Below are positions 52,848 through 61,463 of a stretch of 64,000 nt of DNA, piece after piece. The position numbers and the translations under genes were made by a program. The DNA comes from an uncultured Clostridia bacterium (GTDB lineage: Bacteria > Bacillota > Clostridia > Christensenellales > Aristaeellaceae), in the NCBI GenBank assembly GCA_937906775.1, contig CALCUD010000025.1:1-64000 (forward strand). Reading direction: 5' to 3'. The notes under the pieces were generated by a model. It ran no database searches. It was not told the origin of the DNA and worked only from the letters and a program-made list of their open reading frames with translations. Numbering within the stretch: position 1 is the first letter of the stretch; the number at the start of each line of letters is the position of its first letter.

Positions 52848-53081
52848 TTATACGGCTTCGCGGATTCTCCGGTTGTATCCGGTATCGAGGCACATCCAGA
52901 TCTGCGCTTCCTCGACCGATTCAAAATCCGGAAGGTCGGCCGGCGGGGTCAGTCCCACCCGGTCGTATTCCGACATGACATACTGCCAGGGGCGCAGCTC
53001 CCGGGCGGGGCGTTCCGCGCTTCCGGCAAAAAAGAGCGCGGTATTGATGTTCTTCAGCGTGTTCATATCCAGTCGCGTCAT
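52848..53081 (-). CDS. Small protein coupled to the S24 repressor
   Basis: A 77-residue soluble protein, acidic in its second half (LPDFESVEEAQIWMCLDTGYN). Its start overlaps the repressor stop by four bases (ATGA), so the two are translated together. No family is recognised. It could be a partner or target of the repressor, as small genes after such regulators often are (inference). Confidence 0.6.
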   Translation of the reverse strand: MTRLDMNTLKNINTALFFAGSAERPARELRPWQYVMSEYDRVGLTPPADLPDFESVEEAQIWMCLDTGYNRRIREAV

Positions 53082-53893
53082 TTTGAACCCCTCTTTCCGG
53101 CTGTGTCAGTCTCTTCAAGAATCTTCAGCTGCTTATCGTCAGGAAGCATATCCCCGGTCACCGTACCGATCACTTTACCCACCAGCTGCACATCGTTCAG
53201 ATCGGTGAACTTCATGGTTGCGTACTGCGGATTGTGGGAATGCAGACCGTCTTTCCGGTATTCCTTGATGAAGCCTTCGCCCTCCGTGAGGAAGATCCCG
53301 ATCTCCCCTTCCCGGAGTTCCTTGCAGTGCCGGACCAGAACCTGATCCCCTTCATAGAAGGTCGGCTCCATGCTCCGGCCGGAGACCGTGATCACTTCGT
53401 CGGCCTGTCCGGCACCTTCGGCCAGGATGAACATCTCTGTTCCCGCGGCTTCGTCCAGCGTCGCGCCGAAACCGGCGGCCACGCCCAGATCGCTGACCCA
53501 GATCTTCCGGAAGCGGCCGAGCGTCGCTTCACGAAGCTGCTGCATGCGGCGGTCGCGGATTGCTTCAGCCTGCCACAGAAGGACCTGACGGTCTTCCTCT
53601 TCCAGGGAGAAAAGCAGCTCCAGCACCTCGCGCTCCTTTTCGGAACGGCTCTCTCTCAGCCCGAAAAAGCGGTTCAGCGAGATCCGTAATGCGCGGCAGA
53701 GAGCGGGGACCGTCGCGAGATCGGGACGCGAATGACCGGTTTCCCACCCGGCGACCGTGTTGCGCGTAACGCCGACGCGGGCTGCCAGCTGCTCCTGGTT
53801 CATGTCCTGCGCCTTTCTCGCCAAACGGATCATCCCGGCAAAATCAGGCGTCTGCAGCGCGTTCACCGCCGGTGTGTTTCCCGCCGTTTTCAT
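53078..53893 (-). CDS. XRE-type repressor with S24 (LexA-like) peptidase domain
   Basis: A 271-residue regulator. Residues about 17-75 form a Cro/CI helix-turn-helix (MNQEQLAARVGVTRNTVAGWE). A charged helical linker follows. The C-terminal half is a LexA/CI-type S24 domain with the catalytic Ser in SGRSMEPTF, a candidate Lys near FIKEYRKDG, and an Ala-Gly pair before it (GVAAGFGA) as a possible self-cleavage site. It may therefore be inactivated by self-cleavage on DNA damage. The ATG at 53893 follows AGAGGGGGAG. No phage genes are near, so it is either a domesticated regulator or the remains of an element. Confidence 0.85.
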   Translation of the reverse strand: MKTAGNTPAVNALQTPDFAGMIRLARKAQDMNQEQLAARVGVTRNTVAGWETGHSRPDLATVPALCRALRISLNRFFGLRESRSEKEREVLELLFSLEEEDRQVLLWQAEAIRDRRMQQLREATLGRFRKIWVSDLGVAAGFGATLDEAAGTEMFILAEGAGQADEVITVSGRSMEPTFYEGDQVLVRHCKELREGEIGIFLTEGEGFIKEYRKDGLHSHNPQYATMKFTDLNDVQLVGKVIGTVTGDMLPDDKQLKILEETDTAGKRGSK

Positions 53894-53917
53894 CGCGTCT
53901 CCCCCTCTCTGTTGCAT

Positions 53918-53946
53918 ACATTAACACATAATGTTGCAATTGTCAA
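53918..53946 (-). promoter_or_regulatory. Promoter and probable operator region of the S24 repressor
   Basis: Minus-strand TTGACA (53941-53946) and TAATGT (53918-53923) with a 17-base spacer. The region repeats GTTGCA-like half-sites (53911, 53933) and has an inverted TTGTCAACAA at 53940-53949 overlapping the -35 box. These are candidate autoregulatory sites (inference). Confidence 0.65.
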
Positions 53947-54037
53947 CAATTAATATTAAATTTGTTTCAATATGTAACATTCCTTTCACTATCTTCCCCG
54001 CGAATCAACGGGTCCTGACTCTTTCCGTTTCTTCTCA

Positions 54038-54066
54038 TTGCTTCCGCGGAACCGGAAAGCTATAAT
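54038..54066 (+). promoter_or_regulatory. Promoter of the GH43 gene
   Basis: TTGCTT (54038-54043) and a perfect TATAAT (54061-54066) with a 17-base spacer, 35 bases ahead of the start codon. Confidence 0.68.
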
Positions 54067-54101
54067 ATGGTTCAGAAAGAAAAGAACGGAGGTTCCGTCC
54101 T

Positions 54102-55529
54102 ATGAATGGTTTGATTCACGGCGCCAATCCCTATCTTCCCCTCTGGGAGCATATTCCGGACGGGGAACCGCGCACCTTCACCTTCGGCGGTGAAACCCGG
54201 GTCTATGTGTACGGCTCCCACGATACGGAGCGCACCCAATACTGCGGCCGGGATTATGTCGTCTGGTCCGCCCCCGCGGAGGATCTGACAGACTGGACCT
54301 GTCACGGCGTCTGCTATACCGCAGCGGATAACAGCGTCCTCTATGCCCCGGATGTTGTACAGAAAGGCGATACCTTCTATATGTACGCGGCGGAGCAGAA
54401 AGGCTCCGTCATTACGGTCGCCTTGTCGAAAACACCCTGGGGTCCCTTTACGGATCCGGTCAAAACCGAACTGGGCTTTGATCCCGGCGTCCTGGTGGAT
54501 GACGACGGACGCGTATATGCCTACTGGGGCTTCTGCTCCTCCTTCTGCGCCGAACTGAACGAGGATATGGCCACGATCAAAGAAGGAACGTTCCGCGCCC
54601 ACGTACTCGGCCACTGCAACAACCTCTGGCCCGGGGATGAGGAGCATATCGACCATAACGACGCCTTTTTCGAGGCTTCCAGTCCGCGGAAGATCCTGGG
54701 CAAATATATCTGGATCTATTCCAAGCGTTACGATCACGATGTGCCGGAGCTAGGCGTCCATGAACCCTGCAACGGCTTCCTCTCCTACAAATGGAGCGAC
54801 ACCCCGCTGGGCGATTATCATTTCGGAGGGGATATCCACTTCAACGGCGGTGAGATTCTTCCCAGACCGGACGGAAGCGGCGTCATGACCTACCGTTGGG
54901 GAAACAATCACGGATCCCTGACCTGTGTGAACGGTCAATGGTATGTTTTCGGCCACCGCCAGACCGGGACCGACGAATACTCCCGGCAGGGGATCCTGGA
55001 ACCCGTGGACGTCGCGCTCGGCCGCGACGGGACCCCCTACATCGGAAAGATCACCTATGACGAAAACGGAGAGCCGGTTTCCGCCGGGCCTGTCGAGATG
55101 ACCTCCCAGGGCGCGCATATCAACGGGCTCGACGCGCGCTCCGTCATTTCCGCCGGATACGCCTGTCATGTGTACGGCGGCAGCGAACGGGCGTATATCG
55201 CTCCGGTCTACGATCGGAAGGAGGACGTGTCCGCTCCGGTTGTCAATCTGACCGGCGGAGTCACCGTGGGCTTCCGCTATCTTCAGTTCGGAACGAAGCC
55301 GCCGGAGCGTGTCACTGTCCGCGGAAAAGCGGAACAGCCTTACACCGTCAGCGTCCGGATCGACGCGTATAACGGCCGGGAGATCGCCCGCGCGGAGATC
55401 TCCGCGGGCGAATATGAAAAAACCGCCGGCGTCACCGTCGGCGTGATCGGAAAAAGAGCGGTCTATTTCGCCTTCCTTTCCGACGCGCAGGGCGTCATCG
55501 GCTCCTTTGACCGTTTTCAGTTTGAATAA
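54102..55529 (+). CDS. GH43-family arabinosidase/xylosidase with a C-terminal CBM6-like domain
   Basis: A 475-residue enzyme. The N-terminal five-bladed propeller of GH43 (about 1-330) starts GANPYLPLWEHIPDG. The base Asp is probably in this region; the modulating Asp lies in LGFDPGVLVDDDG and the acid Glu in FFEASSPRKI. Residues about 355-475 look like a CBM6-type sugar-binding sandwich (VTVGFRYLQFG, then SFDRFQFE). There is no signal peptide, so it acts on imported oligosaccharides. Members cut arabinose or xylose from hemicellulose fragments. GGAGG precedes the ATG. It fits functionally with the GH51 enzyme elsewhere in the window. Confidence 0.88.
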   Translation: MNGLIHGANPYLPLWEHIPDGEPRTFTFGGETRVYVYGSHDTERTQYCGRDYVVWSAPAEDLTDWTCHGVCYTAADNSVLYAPDVVQKGDTFYMYAAEQKGSVITVALSKTPWGPFTDPVKTELGFDPGVLVDDDGRVYAYWGFCSSFCAELNEDMATIKEGTFRAHVLGHCNNLWPGDEEHIDHNDAFFEASSPRKILGKYIWIYSKRYDHDVPELGVHEPCNGFLSYKWSDTPLGDYHFGGDIHFNGGEILPRPDGSGVMTYRWGNNHGSLTCVNGQWYVFGHRQTGTDEYSRQGILEPVDVALGRDGTPYIGKITYDENGEPVSAGPVEMTSQGAHINGLDARSVISAGYACHVYGGSERAYIAPVYDRKEDVSAPVVNLTGGVTVGFRYLQFGTKPPERVTVRGKAEQPYTVSVRIDAYNGREIARAEISAGEYEKTAGVTVGVIGKRAVYFAFLSDAQGVIGSFDRFQFE

Positions 55530-55550
55530 ATCAGTTCGTTGGAACACAAC

Positions 55551-55574
55551 GCCCCTCCGTATCTCCGGAGGGGC
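55551..55574 (+). terminator. Hairpin between convergent genes
   Basis: A 9-bp GC-rich stem (55551-55559 with 55566-55574) separates the GH43 gene from the convergent MATE gene. The following sequence (ATTGTTCATT) is only weakly T-rich, so this is a modest terminator. Confidence 0.6.
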
Positions 55575-55597
55575 ATTGTTCATTGAAATCCGCGCCG

Positions 55598-56986
55598 TCA
55601 GTCCGCCGGCGTTTCCTGTACTGACGGCTTCAGGCCACGTCCGAGCTTCATGCGCAGTTTTTTCATCACGCTGAAATAGCACGGAATCAGGAAAATGTCC
55701 GCCGCGATCCAGGCCGCCGGATTGGCGAAAACAGCCGCGTCGTAACCCCACAGCGGCACCAGCACCATGCCGAACAGGGCCCGGGCAATCATTTCCAGAA
55801 CGCCGGCGATCATCGCGACCCGGGTGTATCCCATGCCCTGAATGCTGAGCCGGACGATATTCACCAGCAGCAGGAAAAAGTACAGGCTGCTGTTCGCCCG
55901 CATATACTGGACTGCCATATCCATGATCCGGGTTTCACCGGTATCCAGAAAAACGCTTAGCATATTCCGGCCGAAGATCCAGATGGCCGCGGTGATCACC
56001 GCGGTATAGACCGTTCCGAGGACCGTCGTAGCCAGCAGGCCCCGGTGAACCCGGTCCAATTTGCCCGCGCCCACGTTCTGGCCGGCATAGGTGGCCATCG
56101 TCGTAGCCAGCGCGTCGTACACGCAGGTGCAGAACTGGCTGACCTTTCCGCCCGCGGTCACCGCGGCGACGGCGACCGATCCGAGCCCGTTCACGGAGAA
56201 CTGGAGTACCACCGCGCCCAGCGCGGTGATCGAAAACTGAAGTCCCATCGGGAGTCCGATTCCCAGCAGATGCTTCGCATGACGCGCGTCAAAGGCTTTT
56301 TCCTGCGGCGTGCTTTTCAGGATCCGGAATTTCTTCATCAGAACCAGAACGCACGCCACCCCGGAGCAGAGCTGGCTGATGGCGGTCGCGACCGCGGCGC
56401 CGACCACGCCCATTTTCAACACCAGAATGAAGAAAAGATCCAGGACCACGTTGATCAGGCTGGCCATGATCAGAAAAATGACCGGCGTCCGGCTGTCGCC
56501 GAGCGAGCGGAGGATCCCGGCGCCCATGTTATACATCACCGTCACGGGGATCGCCGCGAAAATGATCCGGATATAGGCAATTGCGTCCCCGATGATATCC
56601 TCCGGCGTGTTCATCGCCCGGAGGATCGCCTGACACAGCAGCGCGGTCAGAAGACCCATGAACAGGCTGATTCCGGCGCAGAGGCGGACCGCGTGATTCA
56701 CAAACTTCCGCATTTCGCTGAAGTCGCCCGCGCCGAAGCACTGGGCCACCGGAATGGAGAAACCGGAACAGATCCCCATGCAGAGGCCGAGCACCATGAA
56801 GTTGACGGATCCCGTGCTTCCCACGGCAGAAAGCTGCCGGGCGCCGAGATAGCGTCCGACAATGGCGGTATCCACCACATTGTACAGTTGTTGAAACAGA
56901 AAACCGAACAGCAGCGGGAAAGCGAACCCCAACACCAGTTTCATCGGCTTTCCGGCCGTCAGATCCTTTGTCGCGCCAAGTGCCAT
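55598..56986 (-). CDS. MATE-family efflux transporter
   Basis: A 462-residue exporter with twelve predicted helices in two related halves. Marks include FGFLFQQLYNVVDTAIVGRYLG in helix 1 (in part) and the repeat MGLQFSITALGAVVLQFSVNGLG at the start of the second half. It is of the DinF/VmrA-like branch common in Clostridia, which exports drugs or metabolites using Na+ or H+. GGAGG precedes the ATG. It is apparently monocistronic. Confidence 0.92.
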   Translation of the reverse strand: MALGATKDLTAGKPMKLVLGFAFPLLFGFLFQQLYNVVDTAIVGRYLGARQLSAVGSTGSVNFMVLGLCMGICSGFSIPVAQCFGAGDFSEMRKFVNHAVRLCAGISLFMGLLTALLCQAILRAMNTPEDIIGDAIAYIRIIFAAIPVTVMYNMGAGILRSLGDSRTPVIFLIMASLINVVLDLFFILVLKMGVVGAAVATAISQLCSGVACVLVLMKKFRILKSTPQEKAFDARHAKHLLGIGLPMGLQFSITALGAVVLQFSVNGLGSVAVAAVTAGGKVSQFCTCVYDALATTMATYAGQNVGAGKLDRVHRGLLATTVLGTVYTAVITAAIWIFGRNMLSVFLDTGETRIMDMAVQYMRANSSLYFFLLLVNIVRLSIQGMGYTRVAMIAGVLEMIARALFGMVLVPLWGYDAAVFANPAAWIAADIFLIPCYFSVMKKLRMKLGRGLKPSVQETPAD

Positions 56987-57084
56987 ACACAGCCTCCGGT
57001 TCTTATCGTCACGGCGTCCATCATACCACCGGAGCCGGGGTTAATCAATCGTAAATTCCAATCGTATTTCCGTCAATTCATGCT

Positions 57085-57243
57085 ATGGCGGGCAACGTCA
57101 GAACGCCTCCGCCGGATGAAGAAAAGTACGCCGCGATGTGGAAAGAAGATGTTTTTCTGCACGAGCAGTCGACAAAATGCCGGGACAGCTCATACAACCT
57201 ATCTGCGCCGGCTTCGTACGGACGGAAAAAACAGCAACACTGA
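57085..57243 (+). other. Possible gene remnant in an otherwise empty 510-bp gap
   Basis: The stretch 56987-57497 has no convincing gene. One + strand frame of 52 codons (PPPDEEKYAAMWKEDVFLHE ...) reads like natural protein sequence, but it has no ribosome site and no recognisable family. The rest of the gap is AT-rich and holds a strong hairpin at 57283-57325. It may be the tail of a lost gene. Confidence 0.25.
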
Positions 57244-57282
57244 AAAATGAACATGGTTGCTGCCAGGTTGGTTAGGAAAACG

Positions 57283-57325
57283 ATACAGAGTAATGTGTGT
57301 AAAAACATGTTACTCTGTATTTTTT
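57283..57325 (+). terminator. Long hairpin with T-tract
   Basis: An 11-bp stem (ATACAGAGTAA with TTACTCTGTAT) around a loop of about 16 bases is followed by TTTTT on the + strand. It lies 40 bases past the possible gene remnant, which suggests a former + strand transcript ended here. Confidence 0.6.
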
Positions 57326-57497
57326 GTCGATGTCGATTTATTATGTTATTTATAGTGCCAACAGAATTGATTTATTGTGCCATCCGTTATATTAAGCTGA
57401 ATGAACGGCGATACAGATTTCACTTTTGAATTTTCAGGAGTCGATAGAAACATTGTGTCAAGCAATGGCATGATAAATGGTACTGTATTCTCTCCGT

Positions 57498-59849
57498 TCA
57501 TGCGACTCCGAGCAGCGACAGGACGCCGGTCGCAGCCAGGGCCGCGACCCAGGCCAGAACGCACTGCCAGACCACCATGGCTCCGGCCCACCGGACGCCC
57601 AGCTCGCGCCGGACGCTGCCGATCGCGGCGACGCAGGGAGTATAGAGCAGGCTGAACACCAGCAGGCTCCCGGCGGCACGGGCCGTCAGAATGCCGGTCA
57701 GCGTGTTTCCGAACAGGATCCCGAGCGTACTGACCACACTCTCCTTCGCCATCACGCCGGTGATCAGGGAGGTGCAGATCCGCCAGTCATTCAGCCCGAG
57801 CGGCGCGAAAGCCGGCGCGAAAATGCCGCCCAGCGCGGCCAGAATACTGTTTCCGCTGTCCTCCGTCACATGGAGGCGCAGATCAAACGTCTGCAGGAAC
57901 CAGATCACGACGCTGGCGATCAGGATCACGCTGAACGCACGCTGAAGGAAATCCTTCGCCTTGTCCCACAGCAGCTGCGCCACGTTTTTCGCAGCGGGCA
58001 GCCGGTAATTCGGCAGTTCCATCACGAACGGGATCGCCTCCCCGCGGAACAGGGTCCTCTTGAACAGAAGCGCCGCCAGGATCCCGATGGCAATGCCCAG
58101 CAGGTAAAGGCCCGTCATGATCCACCAGCCGGATCTCGGGAAAAACGTGCTGACAAAGAAGACATAGATCGGCAGCTTCGCGCTGCAGCTCATAAAGGGC
58201 GTCAGCAGGATCGTCATTTTCCGATCCCGCTCGCTGGGCAGGATCCGGGTGGCCATCACCGCCGGCACGGTGCAGCCGAAACCGATCAGCATCGGAACGA
58301 TGCTCCGGCCGCTGAGTCCGATCTTCCGCAGAAGTTTGTCCATGAAAAACGCGACGCGCGCGATATATCCGCTGTCCTCCAGCAGGCTCAGGAAGAAGAA
58401 CAGCGTCACGATCACGGGCAGGAAGCTGAGAACGCTTCCGACTCCGCCGAAAATGCCGTCAATCACCAGGCTGTGGATCACAGGACTGACTCCGGCGCCG
58501 GTCAGGGCGGAGTCAACCAGCTCCGTCAGGGCGCCAATCCCGGTCTGCATCCATCCCTGCAGCGTCGCGCCGATCACATTGAAGGTGAGCAGGAACACGG
58601 CGGCCATGATCAGAATGAACATCGGGATCGCGGTATATTTCCCGGTCAGGACCCGGTCGATCTCCCGGGACCGTTTATGCTCCCGGCTTTCATGGGGCCG
58701 GATGACCGTTTTTTCGCAGACGCGGCGGATAAAGTCGAAGCGCATATCCGCCACGGCGGCGCTCCGGTCCATCCCGCATTCGTTTTCCATCTGGAGAATG
58801 ATATGCTCCAGCATTTCTTTTTCGTTATCGTCCAGCTTCAGCTGTTCCAGGACCAGAGGATCTCCCTCGGTCAGCTTCGTCGCGGCAAAACGCGTCGGGA
58901 TGCCCGCGCGCTTCGCGTGGTCCTCCGTCAGTTGTTCGACCGCATGAAGGCAGCGGTGGACCGCGCCGTCATGATCGTTCTCATCGCAGTAGTCCTGCTC
59001 CAGCGGCTTTTCCTGATAGTGAGCCACGTGCATGGCATGGCTGACAAGCTCCCTGACGCCTTCGTTCCTGGCCGCGGAAATCGGCACCACAGGAACGCCG
59101 AGCATCGTTTCCATCGTGTTGATATCGATACTTCCGCCGTTTCCGTTCAGCTCATCCATCATATTGAGCGCAACGACCATCGGCATGTTCATGGCCAGCA
59201 GCTGCATGGTCAGATACAAATTCCGCTCGATATTGGTGGCATCCACAATGTTGATGATCGCGTGCGGTTTGTTTTCCAGAACAAAATTCCGGCTGACGAT
59301 CTCCTCGCTGGTGTAGGGACTCATGGAGTAGATTCCCGGCAGATCGGTCACCAGGGTGTCCGGGTGATCCTTGATGGCGCCGTCCTTCCGGTCGACCGTG
59401 ACGCCGGGAAAATTCCCGACATGCTGGTTGGATCCGGTCAGCTGATTGAACAGCGTGGTCTTGCCGCAATTCTGATTTCCGACCAGTGCAAACCTGAGAA
59501 CGGTCCCGTCGGGCAGCGGGTTGCCGTCGCCCTTCATATGGAATTTTCCGCCTTCACCAAGACCGGGATGACTGCTGCGGTTGGCGGGTTCCCGCCGGGA
59601 ACGTTCCTCCTCCAGCGCGGCTTTGGAAACCTGCCGGATCCGGATCTTCTCCGCGTCCGCCAGACGGAGCGTCAGCTCATAGCCCTGGATCCGGAGCTCC
59701 ATCGGGTCGCCCATCGGGGCAAGCTTCTGCACCTTGACCTCGGCCCCCGGGATCACGCCCATATCCAGAAAATGCTGCCGCAGGGCTCCCTCTCCTCCGA
59801 CTTCGGTGATCACACCGTGCTTTCCGACCGGAAGATCCTTCAGCGTCAT
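57498..59849 (-). CDS. feoB: Ferrous iron transporter, FeoA-FeoB fusion
   Basis: A 783-residue inner-membrane iron importer. Residues 1-75 are a FeoA-type SH3 domain (LRQHFLDMGVIPGAEVKVQK). A charged linker leads to the FeoB G domain with G1 GNQNCGKTTLFNQLTG, the GVTVDRK switch, G3 DLPGIYS and G4 NMMDE. The C-terminal membrane part has two Gate motifs, including SGRSIVPMLIGFGCTVPAVMA (in part) and MAKESVVSTLGILF. The G4 motif is NMMD rather than NKxD, as is common in FeoB. Fusion of FeoA and FeoB in one chain is seen in some Clostridia and Bacteroides. The gene is under a metalloregulator-like promoter. Confidence 0.95.
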   Translation of the reverse strand: MTLKDLPVGKHGVITEVGGEGALRQHFLDMGVIPGAEVKVQKLAPMGDPMELRIQGYELTLRLADAEKIRIRQVSKAALEEERSRREPANRSSHPGLGEGGKFHMKGDGNPLPDGTVLRFALVGNQNCGKTTLFNQLTGSNQHVGNFPGVTVDRKDGAIKDHPDTLVTDLPGIYSMSPYTSEEIVSRNFVLENKPHAIINIVDATNIERNLYLTMQLLAMNMPMVVALNMMDELNGNGGSIDINTMETMLGVPVVPISAARNEGVRELVSHAMHVAHYQEKPLEQDYCDENDHDGAVHRCLHAVEQLTEDHAKRAGIPTRFAATKLTEGDPLVLEQLKLDDNEKEMLEHIILQMENECGMDRSAAVADMRFDFIRRVCEKTVIRPHESREHKRSREIDRVLTGKYTAIPMFILIMAAVFLLTFNVIGATLQGWMQTGIGALTELVDSALTGAGVSPVIHSLVIDGIFGGVGSVLSFLPVIVTLFFFLSLLEDSGYIARVAFFMDKLLRKIGLSGRSIVPMLIGFGCTVPAVMATRILPSERDRKMTILLTPFMSCSAKLPIYVFFVSTFFPRSGWWIMTGLYLLGIAIGILAALLFKRTLFRGEAIPFVMELPNYRLPAAKNVAQLLWDKAKDFLQRAFSVILIASVVIWFLQTFDLRLHVTEDSGNSILAALGGIFAPAFAPLGLNDWRICTSLITGVMAKESVVSTLGILFGNTLTGILTARAAGSLLVFSLLYTPCVAAIGSVRRELGVRWAGAMVVWQCVLAWVAALAATGVLSLLGVA

Positions 59850-59883
59850 CGTTACTTCGCATCCTTTCCTGAATCCGCAGGCT

Positions 59884-59912
59884 ATTATAGTTAACCGTGG
59901 TTAACTTGTCAA
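59884..59912 (-). promoter_or_regulatory. feoAB promoter with metalloregulator-like palindrome
   Basis: Minus-strand consensus TTGACA (59907-59912) and TATAAT (59884-59889) with a 17-base spacer. The 18-bp palindrome AGTTAACCGTGGTTAACT (59889-59906) fills the spacer and overlaps the last base of the -10 box. Its form resembles DtxR/MntR-type iron or manganese repressor sites, so iron repression is likely (inference). Confidence 0.8.
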
Positions 59913-59953
59913 GTCCGTGTCCGGATCCGCATGCGTTCCGCTGACCGGTCCGG

Positions 59954-59982
59954 CAAAAAAAGGCGCGGGATTCTTTCCCGCG
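59954..59982 (-). terminator. Intrinsic terminator of the second MATE gene
   Basis: A 9-bp GC stem (GGCGCGGGA with TCCCGCGCC) and a 4-base loop are followed on the minus strand by seven Ts. It lies just past the stop of the MATE gene and upstream of the feo promoter. Confidence 0.9.
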
Positions 59983-59990
59983 CCGTGAAA

Positions 59991-61355
59991 TTAATTCTCT
60001 TTTTCCGGGCTGTCCAGCAGTCCGATCTTCCGGCTGTAATAACGGTAGCGGATCCAGGCTGTCGCGCCGCTGATGAACCAGACGATCCCGGATGACCACC
60101 AGATTCCCCACACACCGATGCTCGCGATCCCGGTGATCCACACAGGCACCGTAAAGCGGCCGATAACCTCGACGATCCCGTTCTGCAGCGCGAACCGGGC
60201 GTCGCCCAGACCGTTCAGGACTCCGCGGCACACATAGATCACGCCCAGGAACAGATAGAACAGACTGGTGATCCGGAGACCCGCGGCGCCCATGTCGATC
60301 ACAGGCTCCTCGCTGACAAAGATCATCATGATCCCCCGGCCGAAAAGCTGGATCATGGGAACCATCACCGCGGTAAAGACCGCCATCATCAGCAGGCCCA
60401 CGCGATAGCCCCGGATGACGCGCTGTTTTTCCCCCGCGCCCCAGTTCTGGCCGGCATAGGTCCCAAGCGCGGCGCTCAGCGTCTGATACGGCTGATGGAT
60501 CATCTGCTCGACCCGGTTCGTGGCCGTAAACGCCGCCACGGCGACCGCGCCGAATCCGTTCACGACCCGCTGCAGCGCCATGCTGGAGATCGAGATCAGC
60601 GCAAACTGCAGGGACATGGGGACCCCCAGCCGGATCACCCGGCCGATGATCTTCCGATCCGGACGTCTCTCCTCTTTGGTGGGATGGAAATACGGATTTT
60701 TCTTCAGCGCATAGATCAGGCTGATCGCGGCGGAAACAAACTGGGAGATGACCGTGGCGATCCCGGCGCCGAGAACGCCGGTATGCCATACCGCGACGAA
60801 AAGCAGATCCAGACCCGCGTTCAGGGCACAGGAAAGGAGCAGGAAATACAGCGGCGTCCGCGAATCTCCCAGCGCGCGCAGCATGGATGACGCGAAGTTG
60901 TAAAGGGAGACAAAGATGATCCCGATGCAGATTGTTCTGGCATAGGCCAGGGAATCCTCCATAATCTCCGGCGGCGTTCCGAGCAGGACCAGCAGCTTGT
61001 TCACCGACAGCAGGGCCGCCGTCCCGATACAGAGCGGAAGGATCAGCATCACCACCGCGGTGTTCGCGATGCTTCTCCGCACGCGGGCGTCATCCCCCAT
61101 CCCGAAAGCCTGGGAGGTGATGATCCCGCCGCCGGAGGCAATGCCGTTGCACAGGGCAAAGAAAAGAAAGTTGACGGAGGACGTCGCGCCGATGGCAGCC
61201 AGGGCGTCCGCCCCGACAAGGCGCCCGACGATCATGGAGTCCACCAGATTGTAGACCTGCTGAAAGATGTTTCCGATCAGCATCGGAACCGAAAAAGTCA
61301 GCAACAGGCGCGCAGGGTTTCCTGACGTCATATTCAGATTTCTGTTGCCTTTCAT
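59991..61355 (-). CDS. MATE-family efflux transporter
   Basis: A 454-residue, twelve-helix exporter. It has VPMLIGNIFQQVYNLVDSMI in helix 1 (in part), AIGATSSVNFLFFALCNGIA, and the second-half repeat MSLQFALISISSMALQRVVN. It belongs to the same family as the exporter at 55598 but differs clearly in sequence. The ATG at 61355 gives the normal family start; the frame is open to 61439 and the ribosome site (GGCGG) is weak. A possible alternative is an ATG 8 codons later (MTSGNPARLL). Confidence 0.9.
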   Translation of the reverse strand: MKGNRNLNMTSGNPARLLLTFSVPMLIGNIFQQVYNLVDSMIVGRLVGADALAAIGATSSVNFLFFALCNGIASGGGIITSQAFGMGDDARVRRSIANTAVVMLILPLCIGTAALLSVNKLLVLLGTPPEIMEDSLAYARTICIGIIFVSLYNFASSMLRALGDSRTPLYFLLLSCALNAGLDLLFVAVWHTGVLGAGIATVISQFVSAAISLIYALKKNPYFHPTKEERRPDRKIIGRVIRLGVPMSLQFALISISSMALQRVVNGFGAVAVAAFTATNRVEQMIHQPYQTLSAALGTYAGQNWGAGEKQRVIRGYRVGLLMMAVFTAVMVPMIQLFGRGIMMIFVSEEPVIDMGAAGLRITSLFYLFLGVIYVCRGVLNGLGDARFALQNGIVEVIGRFTVPVWITGIASIGVWGIWWSSGIVWFISGATAWIRYRYYSRKIGLLDSPEKEN

Positions 61356-61463
61356 CCGCCGCACCGGCTTTCCGTCAAAATCGATCCTGTCAAAAGACAG
61401 TCCGGCGGCTATTATGCCCCCGGACAAAAAGGATGTCAACCTTTTTTTACACTGCAGGAATTA

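Noticed and set aside
57477..59894. Long + strand open frame of about 805 codons
   Set aside because: It is exactly antisense to feoB, which has all family motifs and a perfect promoter. The antisense product is rich in His, Gln and Arg and has no domain or ribosome site.
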